DNA from: Leguminivora glycinivorella
Taxonomy: Eukaryota > Arthropoda > Insecta > Lepidoptera > Tortricidae
Length of the DNA: 64,000 nt
Direction of reading: 5' to 3'
Assembly (NCBI RefSeq): GCF_023078275.1
Contig: NC_062975.1
Location: 7,849,141-7,913,140 of the forward strand
The stretch's first letter is position 1; every line of letters begins with the position of its first letter. Positions 45,390-58,100 of the stretch are shown here, piece after piece. Under the pieces are notes generated by a model that was not told the origin of the DNA, searched no databases, and saw only the letters and a list, made by a program, of their open reading frames with translations. Both the position numbers and the translations under genes were made by a program.

Positions 45390-45742
45390 AAAATTAACAT
45401 GAATGGTAACGTAAAGTGACTTGTGCTAAAGTTGACTAGAAGGTATAAATCTGTGCATCTTCTTCATTCCACCATGTGCTCTGTGGGAATAGGCTCTGGT
45501 TAGTTTGTGGCTTTCCGGAAACTAACTACATGAACAAATAAAATAAAATAAAATTAGGATACTTATGTGTTGTTTGTGTAACAAAAAATAACAATATCAC
45601 AAATGAACATTTCACATTTAAGTATATTGTTTACTTTAAATTAATAGCCTATAGGCCCATTTAAATGGCACTCGAAGTCGCATGCGCTTCTATACTTGAG
45701 GTTGGATACATTTCATCACACCAATCATACTTCGCAATGTAA

Positions 45743-45957
45743 GGTACAGCGGACAAATCTCGACTGGAGGGCAAATGTAACTGGTTCATTTTTTCCATGT
45801 TTTACAATGTTTGCATTATTAAATAGAGTGTCCAGCGGTCATATATGGTAGGCGTGTTCAGTGGACATGTAGAACTCAACATCATAGTGTAATAATGGAA
45901 AAAATGGATTAGTTACACTTGCCCTAGATTTGCCCGGCTGTACCTTAATGAAACTCG
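45743..45957. mobile_element. MITE, AAGGTACAGC / GCTGTACCTT ends
   Basis: AAGGTACAGCGGACAAATCT at the left pairs with AGATTTGCCCGGCTGTACCT at the right. A subterminal AACTGGTTCATTTTTTCCAT is paired with ATGGAAAAAATGGATTAGTT. A partial copy lies at about 62,384-62,440. Confidence 0.75.
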
Positions 45958-46088
45958 TATGCGAGTACTCGCACAGCTGCACAGTGTAAATGGGCCCTTT
46001 TGGCTGCTAAATATTTGCAAAACAAGTTTTACTATGGTAGAAAAGCAAAAATCACGAAATATATGTCTTATGAGTAATTACAACTAAC

Positions 46089-46164
46089 CTTGTTCTTCGA
46101 CAGGCGTGTGTTCTTCGTCGGAAGAGTCTAACCTCTCTATCAGAGAGCTCTGTTTTGATAGTGA
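46089..46164 (-). CDS. WD gene exon 12
   Basis: 25 codons with an acidic cluster, RLDSSDEEHTPVEEQ, ending in phase 1 with donor GTTAGT. The gene therefore continues below 46,089, but I did not find the next exon. Confidence 0.7.
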
Positions 46165-49100
46165 CTGCAACAATCAATCATAGAATGAAATTGGTGTCGA
46201 CTTGCATAGGGCCTTTACAAAGGGGCATTCCACGAGAATGTCGCTTACGACATGCAATTCTTCTAATACTTCTGAACACGCTAGGAAAGCGAAATTGTGT
46301 CTGACACCCTTTCATGGTTTGACTTCTAGGAAACTAGCCTATTGCGTAGTTCTAATTTTTATACATTCGATGCTTTATTGATGTTTACTGGTTTAAACTT
46401 GATTAGTAATGTTGTTTCTATGAATTTACTTGTGATATATAGTGTGTTGATATAAAAATAAGAACAGTGTCATGGCACGTATCTAAAGCCCTATAATACA
46501 TTAAATGATTCTTCTCTTTCCGAAGAGATTCTAACACACATCACATCAGCCATCATGTTCTCTTTATGCTAAACTTTCACATAATAGATTGATTTAACTA
46601 TTTCTGTATATTTCGGCATGACCTTAAAAGATACATCTTCAGCACCGATAGCATGGTCGCGTGATAAACGATAAAATATCGGGCCGTCCCTATCGCACTT
46701 ACAAATAGTGCGATAGGGACGGCCCGATGTTTTATCATTTATCGCACGACCATGCTTGCCTGCCTGGTCGTCTTTTACCTATGATAAACTTGAACAATTT
46801 CATTAGGTTTGGCGTGGCTTCTGTAGCTCAATTAGTTAAAGGCTATGATGCACGGATTGCATTGCAGAAGACGCAGGTTCAAGTCTCGCCGGAAGAGTAA
46901 ATTTTTAATTGTTTTCCTTTAATATTAAAAATGTTATACAAATTAAGGTACATGACAGTAATATTCTCGTTCGAACAGTTACCTTGTTCGAGCGTCGTCG
47001 CGGGGGCGAGACCTTGTTCCACAGTGCCTCGAGTTGATCGAAGTGCTGCGACTGTGCAATCGCCGCTTCCTCAGGCCCCAGGCTCACCTATTAAAATACA
47101 AAATTAAGTATAACTAAATTGACAGACAGACGGGCCATGAGGATTCCTTTTGTACCTTTTTGGTACGGATCCCTGAAAACAAAACCTACTGGGCGAGAGC
47201 CCCATTGTAGACCATTTGTCTTCACCTTGGCTAGTCTTTGGCCGCGATGAACCCATTTATAATAAAAAAATGTGTTTTATTAGAACGGAATGTTAGCTCT
47301 TTCAAATCATTTGTTTATCAGAATTTTATCAAAATATTGTTTTATATAAATACTAGCTTTTTCCCGCGGCTTCGCTCGCGTTAGAAAGAGACAAAAAGTA
47401 GCCTATGTCACTCTCCATCCCTTCAACTATCTCCACCTAAAAAATCACGTCAATTCGTCGCTCCGTTTTGCCGTGAAAGACGGACAAACAAACAGACACA
47501 CACACTTTCCCATTTATAATATAAGTAGATGTTATATTAAATGCAAGTCCAAAAACAGATGCATTTTCAAATTTATTAATCTATGTATAGGTAATTCCAC
47601 GGAGGTTGAAGTGAATGATAACACACACAGCTAAATGAAGATTAGTACTGATTGCAAAAAAAATGAATGAATGAAATGGTGAGTGAATGTAAAAAAACGA
47701 TTAATATATTTTTGAAAAACATTATTATTTATTGATATACTTATCATTAATGGTATTAAAAGCAGTAATGGTATTATCCTGTGAACTTTATAGCTCATAT
47801 GAAATTTCACTTCCAAATAAGTATTCAGCTATCGATATATTTTATATCGGAAGGATCTCCCTATGTTAATTGACGTTATTGCTACCGCGACTTCTATGTT
47901 TGCTAATAAGTAATGAAAAAATAGGTAAACACCATTTTAACAGCTACCATGATAAAATAAGGCAATCTTTTAAAATATCTTCGATTTCTACGATTAATAT
48001 TACAATCATAATCTGACAATTAATAAATCACATACGAGATATTTTATTTTCTGTTTTGTTTGAAAATTGTTCTATAGCCGTAATTCTTAACAAAATAGTA
48101 AATAGAAACTTTTTGGTCTTTCTTGCAATTCACTGTTGAATCTGCAGTCGGTACACGGTAAGAACACTAATTTCAAAATATCGTTGTCTTTACATGACAG
48201 TGTTATAGTGTGCGTGGCCTCAACTGAGTTGAAACTACCTATAGCAATTATGCGTCGATATTTTCTAAATGACGGATCTAAAATTTTTGAGATTTTATGT
48301 AAACGAATATAACTTTATAATTAAGTATCGCAAGGTAAATTAAAAGTAAATATTTTTTCATTGTGAAAAATAAGTTATTAAGACGAATAGCGCTGTTTAC
48401 AAGAAATGTAATAAGCACGTTAAATACATATTTTATGAAATGTTTACCTGTGAGCCCAAGTCTTTGTTTTTCGCTTCTTGTATTTTTGAGATTTCCTCCA
48501 TGGAAGCGGATACGGAAAACCTAAAAATGAGAAAGTTATTCAAAATTGATTCCTGGTAGCTTTAAGTAAATTGGTACATTCTAACAGTATCCAATTGAGG
48601 CTTTCACGTGATTTATTTGAATCAAAAATTAAATCTATATCCATATAATTAAACACATGATAGTTAATCAATATAAAAGTACTGTAGATTATACTAAATA
48701 AAACTAAAAACTAAAATTAAACTAAATATATGGGTATGTATTATGTAATTATTAATTATACTGAATGTTCATTATAAGCATGTAAAAACAAATACATCTT
48801 TAAATATAGATAAAGTTAATTAAATAGTAAACTGTTGAGATTTTACTCAACTATTAAAATATTTACAATCTTTTGCATTTACCAACTTTTCACTTATCAT
48901 TCGGTATAAGAAAACGAATTCTGTTTCAACAAAACTAATTAAAACTTGATTTAAAACAAAAATTATGAATTATAATGTTAAATTTGTATTATATTTAGTG
49001 TTGTATCTTAGACGCAAGGTTAATTAAGTTAGTAGAAATAAAACTGATTTAAGGCCCTACGAATTTATTTATTTATAAATACAAAGTTGCGGAATGGTCC

Positions 49101-52100
49101 ATACAGACATGAAGAAACAGACAGACACAGTTTCCCATTTATAATATTAGTTATGGATTTATTTTATCTCACCTTCGTTTGAGTCGCTCGTCGACCTGCG
49201 CCATCATGGCTGCCGACGTGAGGTGGCCGTACTTCTTCTGCCAAGTGTACGTGTCTAAGGACACCTCTTTCTTGAGCAGTCTTCTCATCGGCCGCTTCGG
49301 AGCCAATGGCCTTAACTCTGTTCAGACAAAAAGGGCGTAGAAAAATTATATTAGCAGAAACACTCAGTACAGGCCTATATATGGTCACAATGGCTTTGAC
49401 AACGAGATTTTAAGCGTCTATTACGCTTCCATATTATTACTCAGTACGATACTGACAGTAAGGAGTCAATCACTATATGGAGCGTAAGCGTTTGTGACGT
49501 TGTATATGCACCATGGTTGACTCACCAAAGCTGGCACGAATAGAATGAACGAATCTTTATTATATGAATGATACCTGTCTATTTACATACTCGTATGTGT
49601 GTGTTTGTACACTGAGTCTTGATAAATACACGCCTTATTTATTCAATTAATGTCAGCTCTTGTGAATCGTACACTTAACAATAAGCTCCTGATTAGACTG
49701 AAAGCCTTAACTGAATAATAAAAAAAATACTAAGTGCTTTGAAGAAATAAAACTAGTTATCTAAAACTTAAATTATAAAAATATATTATACTCGATCAAA
49801 GCGATTTTAATGGATAATTATATGATTATTTTTATGCATGATGTACCAAATAATGCCTTTGACATTGCAGAGATAAAAATAGGTATTAAATTGTTTATTT
49901 TTCATACCATCAGCATTCTTCGTCGGGGCTGCATAGGTTGGGATCTTCACGTATGTTGCCGGTGTGTTGTGTAGACAAATAATTGGGAGACAACCTGTTG
50001 ATATCAAATTATATATGAGAAATACTAGATTCTACGCCAAGCGTCCACCAAAGAAAAAGTATTCAAGTCCACTGGATTTTAAAATGAATAGGTACGGTCA
50101 CGGACTTTAATTGTTGATCCACTCCTAGCTCATTTTATACTGGACATTTCAGAGTTAAGCATAGTTAAGCTATGACGTTCCAGTATAAAATGAGCTAGAA
50201 GTGGATCAACAGTTAAAGTCCGTGACTGTACAAATAAAAGCAACAATCAACTGTCTAATAAGTAATAATATATGTCTTCTAAGTACAAAAGCGGTCTGAA
50301 AATGAGTGCGCCCAAAGTAACTACATATAGGTAAGTAGATGCCGAAGTGAGTCTTACCTCTGTCCAGAAGGTGTATGACGATGCGTGAGCAGTCGCTTGT
50401 GATCTGCAGTCCAAGAACGGGTACGTGCAGGGCGAGGGACGTCAGAGCCAGCCCGCGCTTTGTCTCCCAGATTATCAACGTTTTGTCTTCAGCACCTTAC
50501 AAAAACAAAATATATATGAGAGCGAGCAAAATGTAGTTTAAGACAGTTTTATCACGCTATATTTGACAAATAGAGCAAACAAAGGTTTTACGACTTCGTA
50601 CAACCTGGCTATTATTCCATTTAGTTCTACCAAAATACCATAGATGCCGCTGTCTAAAATAACAGAATCCGATAACTAACAGATGACGGCAGGAGCAGGA
50701 CACGACTTGCATCTTGTTCGGAGATCAAACTAAATCGCAAATATAAAGAGAAAGACAAGACTCATTTGATACAGCAATGGAGCCATCCCCTGTAACCTTG
50801 ACAGACGTGACCTTGCTCAAATGTCCGGACAGCAGATGCAGGTCGGCGGCCGTGTTTACATCCAACACGATAAGGTTAAATTCTCCGTGAACTATTCAGA
50901 TCTAAACAAAATTAACTAAACTACAGAAGCAAGAAGAAAAATAATACTAACTTGACACAGCAATGGAGCCATCCCCTGTGACCTTGACAGACGTGACCTT
51001 GCCCAAATGTCCGGACAGCAGATGCAGGTCGGCGCCCGTGTTCATGTCCCACACGATGAGATTGCAGTCCCACGAGCCGGACACGACTTGCGTCTTGTTC
51101 GTGATGGCGACTGCTACGCAGGTTACGATGTCCGAGTGACCAACTAGGACCTAAACCAGAGAAACATATACGATTAGAGGTCTTGCGCAAAATCGTATTT
51201 TCATGCAGACGTATTCCTCATTTCCATACTAAGAAGTTGTGAGAGGAAAATGAAGAAGAGATCAAGCGCGGATCCAGCTTCGTGCCCAGGGGGGGGTCAC
51301 GTGGTATAAAGACACAGGCCCCAGGGGGGGTCACGTGGTCTATTTGTATGGCCAACCTAGGCTCCAGGGGGGGGTCATGACCCCCATGACCCCCCCCTGG
51401 ATCCGCGCATGGAAAAGATATTTATACGGAGAAGCGGTCCTCCCATTTAACCCTAAGATCAAAGAAAGATAAAATTGGCTGGACAGTTTCACACCGTCCA
51501 GATGCTGACCGAGTTGTAGTCCAATGCCCCATGCTACTGTCAATCCAGAATATAACCAACCTGTGACAGTTTCCCACCATCCAGCTTCCACACTTTCAGC
51601 GACATATCCATCGAACCGGTGACGACGTGCTGCAAGTCGGCAGTAACAGCGAAACAGGTTACGCGCTCAGCGTGCGAGACCGTGCGATGCTCTTCGCCGC
51701 CGTCGCCTCCCGTCAGCGCCCAGATGCGGACTGAGTTATCGCCATCTGACAGCACCTGGACGAGATAAGTTATTCGTTTATTTCTAATATAAATATAACT
51801 ATTATTTTGTAGAAAATTCAATTTAAAATAAGTATAATATTAAGCCCGTGTGGTGGTAACTTCACCACCCCCTTTCTTCCCGTGGGTGTCGTAGAAGGCG
51901 ACTGTGGGATATGGGTTAAATTGTGGCGTAGGCGACAGGCTGGCAACCTGTCACTGCAATGTCACAGTTTCGTTTTCTTTCAACCCCTTATTTGCCAAGA
52001 GTGGCACTGAAACCTGAGTAGTTTGATGTTCTCTGCCTACCCCTTCATGGGACACAGGCGTGATTGTATGTATGTATAATATTAAGACGAAATATTTATT

Positions 52101-55100
52101 TTAATTTATCATTTCGCTTGCATGTGGAATTAGTAAATTAGATAGCGCCTGATAAATAATTAACTGCAATTATATTTCCATTAGAGTAAAATGCTTTAGT
52201 CAATTATCAGGCGCGGTCTTAATTATGTCACTTTAGGGGTTAAAGTGACTTTTTAACCTTGGAAACCATCACATTACTTAAAAGTTTTTAAGACTAAGTA
52301 AGTATAAAGAGAATGGAGGTACGTGTCTCAGATGTTTACAGTAACGTTCAAGAGTTTGCCAGTCAACACCTTTTGCTAACTAATTAAGTAACTTTTACAA
52401 TTACTTTCGTTATCTCGAAGACCAATAAAATACCTGTTTGTGTCCCTCATGTTTGGCATCAGTCACAAAAAGACAAGTCAAAAGTTTTAAAAGCCAAGTT
52501 GGATCCAATGACAAAACTTCTGGGCAATGTTTCGCTTACTTAAGTGGTATTACGTGTTTGCCAATGAAAGTTTTGATTTAGTTTCCCACTTATGGGTCGA
52601 CTAATCGGTGTTATTACTTTCTAATCCTTATAGGGGTTAATTCCGTACCGTACTTTGATGACAGTGGAATGATTCATGAGGGTTATAGTTAAATTATTTT
52701 AGAAAATATTATAGAGCAGATAAATTATTACATTAAAAAAATATGAAAATGAACAGAAAAATACAGTACTTATACTGCTTGTTGTTATAAAATCATTATG
52801 TCAGGTGGCCAAATGTATTTATTGACTGTTTTTGTAACCAAATAGTCAGTGGCCCCGTGTGATAAGACCTCACAGTAGTTTCTAAAATTAAAACAGACAA
52901 ATTAAATTAAATTACATTTCATTTATTTCAAACTCATGGCTCATAAGATGTTAGTTATGTACAATAATACTTAAAAACTATGTTAGTGATACAATAAATA
53001 ACTTAACTAAATGGTACACCGTTACTGGGCTTGTGAAGTTCACAACAGTGCACTATGTACGGACAGTCAAGTCTGTCCGCAATCATGGCCACTTGGCCAG
53101 GATGGTGTTGGGGCTGGCGCGCACGCGTCGTACGAGCGAGGTGGCTCGCAGGCGCATGGCCGCTTTAAAGCACGTTACTCCTGCATCAGCGAACATTTGT
53201 GACTTGTGACGCACTACAATGCGCAGTAGCCCCATCAAAACCCGGAACGCATTATTGTATTGAACTTGAAGGGCCTTGTAAGACTTTATTGTAAATTTGC
53301 TCCACAGGCTGCACGTGTAAAAGTTGGTACAAAAAGCCCTGAAAAGAGTTATTTTGCTGTCCCTAGAGCAACGTGCAAACCTGCGGGCAATCATGTTAGC
53401 CCTTATAGACAAGGCCCTACGTTCACGTTCAATGTCAGTATTGTCTTTGAGGTCTGTGGTGAGTATATGCCATAGATAATATTTATATACTCTTTCAAGC
53501 TCAATCTTTCAAGACAAAGCATCTATAAATTAATATTGAATCTGATCACAAAATTTCACTAAACTCGGTTGAGAATTGCGACATGTAGACGAAAACATCC
53601 GGACAAATGCCGTTTTTGCGAGGCATGGTAAAATGTATATTTAATGACAGTGCAGCTGAGCAACCCAAACATGAAACATACCGTTTAGAACAAGTAACCA
53701 ATACTCACAGCAAACTTCATGTTAAGAGTGACTTCAAGACTAGCTGACGGGCCGGTGGTGGAATGTAGCACAATGCCGGAGTCTACTAGCCAGACGTGCA
53801 CGTTTCGCGCCCGGTCGCCCGACATCGCGCGACGGTTGTCAGACATCATCAGTAATGATTGCAGGGCGGCTGAGTGACCCTATGAAAAATATTTTATGAG
53901 TTCTTGTGATAATACATTTTCAATACAATATATTTTGGAAAACTTGTATAGATCCCGTATTCATAATTTTTTTTTAAATGTTATAATGTAGTGACATGAT
54001 GAGTCACCTGTTGACTACGAACGCTGTAAAGGGATCGAAACATCGATTCGTATTACGTACTAGTATAAGTCTTTATAAGCGTAGGAAAGTATTCGCCAAG
54101 TGCCAGGCACGACAATCCTGTTATCAGACCCGCTCAACATCAGCACGTTGTTTGGTGAGAACGTGATGCAGGTCACATGGCCCATGTGGCTGTTGAGCGT
54201 GGCCTGACCGCCGGTGAGTGAACGCTGCCAGGAGAGAAAAAATCTTACCTTATACGTTAGCGTGGGGGAGTTATCAGCCAACTGCCAAACGACGACCGTT
54301 CTGTCTTCGGACCCACTCAACACCAGCAGGTTGTTAGGCGAGAACGTGACACATGTCACGTGGCCCATATGGCCGTTGAGCGTGGCCTGCAGCCGATGAG
54401 TGGACAGCTGCCAGACCCGCACAAGTCCCCGTGCGCACCCGCTGGCTGCCAGCTGACCGTCTCGGGAGACTTCGAGGCAGCTGATTGGGATCAACTCGCT
54501 TTGCTCGGCCTGGTAAAGAATAAAGGAAAGGAAAAAAGAAGAGATTATTCAATGCAATCTTAGTTGTCTAAATTCTAGGTTAGACCTCATATACAAGAGG
54601 TCTCCTGACATATGATCTTCACGATTACCTACAGTTTAATTGAAAATTTCTGCGAAATAAGATAAGTTAAATAAAATTAACAGTATAAAGCGATCGTTGC
54701 TATCAAATCCAGTTTATTGAAGACGGTGTGTGTAATTTAGGCAGAGTGAGCACGGATATGAGTACGAGTACGCGGGTATCACAAAATATTAGAATATAAT
54801 TTTCTTTCATGAATACAATTTGTGACTTGTGACTTGTATTGGTGACTTGTTAATTAAAACGTCCTCCGTCGCTTTGAACTGGCATAAAATGTTTCAAACA
54901 CTTATTACATTAAAGTTATTCGTTCTAAACTTGACGTAATAATTATTGAAAAAAGTAAATTGCAAAAATAAGATCAAGTTACTCGGTCCGCAAAGGCGTG
55001 CTAGGTATGGCGGAAATTTTGCTGACAGTTAATTTGGTTCTTTAGACATAAAACGGAGTTACCTAAAAGGATTGAAAGCAGCTGACGTCGTAGCATGTCT

Positions 55101-58100
55101 GTTATAATCACATTTAAACTTTGAATCAACTTAACCTTTGAGATCCAGTTTTTGATGTTTTAGAATACATTATAGGCTTATATCCTTTTTGATTTTCCAA
55201 AGAAACAATTTTCCGTGATCATGATGCATGCAACTGCGTCAAAACATCGGGAGCTCGACAAAAATCAAAAAAGTAATCACGATCTATAATCCCGGTCAAT
55301 ATAACGCCGTGGCTTGCGTGGGCGACGGTCGCGCGATGGTCGCGCGACGGCGATGCGACGCATACGAAATCAAACCTTATCGATATGGAAGTATGAGACG
55401 CGACGGCCCACGTAAGACAAGGCGTAAGTCTAATGCATATGTCGCAGTAAGATAGATAAAGCCGTTATATAGTTATAACCCTAGGGATATAATTATATGT
55501 CGTAACATAGTTAAACGAAAGCGATTAATTGCTATCTTACTAGGAATATAACTATAATACGTTACTAGTTTAGTCAAATAGTTATATGACTGGATTCAGT
55601 TTAGTGAAATGATTGTAGGCAGGAGTGCGGCGGTGCGGCGGAGGTATAGTTATAACCCTAGGGATATAATTATATGCCGTAACATAGCTAAACGAAAGCG
55701 ATTCCTTACCATCTTACTAGGAATATAAATTTATATATAAGACCCATTTTTCATCTCCAGTGATAAGATGGTCCAACCAGTTGAATGTGCGGCGAAAAGA
55801 CAGAAGTTGTATGCAGATATCGGCACGGCGGTTTATTTGATCTCTATCAAGTTCGTGCGGTATCCAAACACTGTATTTGTAGTTTTTTCCCAACTCGTGT
55901 AAATGTGTTTCTATGGTGACATGAGAGCAGCCTAACTCGGTAGCAAGAGTACGACTCGTTAGCCTCGGATCTCCTTCAATTAAGGTTTTTAATTTGGCTA
56001 CATCAATCTTCACCGGTCGACCAGACTTAGGTTGATCTGATAATGAAAAGTCGCCACTACGAAACCGCTGGAACCATCGTTTCGCCGTGGCCTAAGACAC
56101 AACTTCAGGAGCAACACGCTGACATATATTACGCACTGCTTCGGCGGCTGAATGGCCAGACTGAAATTCATATAGTAAGCAATGCCTTACATGCACTTTT
56201 TATTCGTCCATTTTCTTCCTTATATTAGTAATTATAATACGTTACTAGTTTAGTTATATAATTATATCACTGGATTAAACTTAGTTTAGGGATATAATTA
56301 TAATACGTCTCTAGTTAAGTAATATAGTTATATTATAGGCCTTCACCCGATGAGGGGTTCTTGTCCGCCATAAATAAATACCACAATTTTATTAAATATT
56401 AAATTATGATTAAATTATAAATTAAATTAAATTAACATTGACATAATTAGGTAATTAGAATATAAATATAAATTGTGACGACATTCAATGATATGTAATA
56501 GCTTAACTTGGACTCGAAATAAAAGGCTTTTTTATTTTATTATTATAGGATTAAGTTCAGTAGTATAATTGTAGCAGTGTAGTGCTGCAAATTGCACTAT
56601 TTGCGATAAATATCATGTTTATCTTGTCAGATTAAATTAAAACTGCCATCGCACAAATCCAAATCCGGTTACTAAATGTTTGTCCCGGTTATTTCGCCAA
56701 CATAAAATTACCGGGATTTCCCGGGAAATCAAGAACCGGGAAATACCGGGAGCATGCCCTAACTGTTACGTTTTAACTAATATAGCTTGGATTCGTTTGT
56801 TTAGTAACCAAACCTTGTGTACTATGTTCGATACAAAATAAACTTTGTTCTAACGTCATTACGTCAGTGACGGTGTTGTTATTCCAAATCGTCCCGCTTA
56901 TAAAACAACACTGATTTAAACTTTCACGATTTTTACATATATTTAAAATTGCAAACGGGACTTAATACATAGTAACACGCGATTAAGTCCCGTTCGCAAT
57001 TTTAAATACCGTATTATAATTATGTTCCTAGTAAGATGGTAATCGCTTTTTTTTAGCTATGTTACGGCATATAATTATATCCCTAAGGTTATAACTATAC
57101 CTCCGCCGCACCGCCGCACTCCTGCCTACAATCATTTCACTAAACTGAATCCAGTCATATATCTATATGACTAAACTAGTAACGTATTATAGTTATATTC
57201 CTAGTAAGATAGCAATTAATCGCTTTCGTTTAACTATGTTACGACGTATAATTATATTCCTAGGGTTATAACTATATAACGGCTTTATCTATCTTACTGC
57301 GACACATACATAAATACAATCACGCCTGTATCCCATAAAGGGGTAGGCAGAACACATGAAACTACTAAAGCTTCAGTGCCACTCTTGGCAAATAAGGGTT
57401 GAAAGAAAACGAAACTGTGACAGTGTGTGTGTGTAAGTCTAATAAAACTGTGAATCATTTAAAACGCTTGTTTTATAATATGTTAGTTACTCTATAGAGT
57501 AAACGGCACGGGACATGATATTCATATTATGGAAAAAGTAACCAAAGCTCCAAAGGGTAACTAACTAGAACCAAAAATTACATAGTTAGGTACCTACGTT
57601 TTCTTCCAACATTAACCTCGTAAGGCCCAATGTACATTACAATGTACATAGTTGTTGTTGCAATCTAATTTGAATATTTTAAGTACCAAATAAAGTAGAT
57701 TTTCCTTTGTTACATTGATTTTTGAAACAAACGAAATGCTTGCCAATTTACTTATAGAACAAGGTTCAAAATCAAAACGGGAAAACTAACTATGGTGGTG
57801 GGCCTTACGAGGTTATGGGTAGAGGCAATAGGATCGAGTATTATAGAGAGTTACTGTCGAAGTAAAATGTGTAATCACAGTGCATAGACTGCCATCTCTC
57901 GACACAAGCTTAAAACATTTGAACCTCAGTTTTGACAATTTGGCCCATATTGTTAGCTTGATATGTGTTAAAATGTCAAATATTTATATTAGCGCCATCT
58001 AGCCGAGCGTTCCCCAAAGGTGTAACGCCGTCTAGGCCACCGTACCTTTTTCTCTAGGGCTTTGAGGTACGTTTGTTTTTTCTTAGACTTTATCCGTCTA

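Larger units (their letters stand above)
55441..57303. mobile_element. Foldback element with about 285-bp inverted arms
   Basis: The left arm (55,441-55,730) and right arm (57,018-57,303) are reverse complements with few differences. Both carry CGCAGTAAGATAGATAAAGC, GTTATAACCCTAGG and a GTGCGGCGGTGCGGCGGAGG stretch. The loop holds half of a mariner gene, another partial arm-like repeat (56,220-56,340) and a small hairpin. It sits in the intron before WD exon 3. No target duplication was resolved. Confidence 0.8.

Noticed and set aside
46817..46896. Functional tRNA gene
   Set aside because: A- and B-box motifs are present but the length and anticodon arm do not fit a cloverleaf. Better as a SINE head or pseudogene.
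51340..51591. Another WD exon relic downstream of exon 5
   Set aside because: A short match around AACTCGGTCAGCATCTGGAC is suggestive but too brief, and the region also holds a GGGGGGTCA low-complexity repeat.
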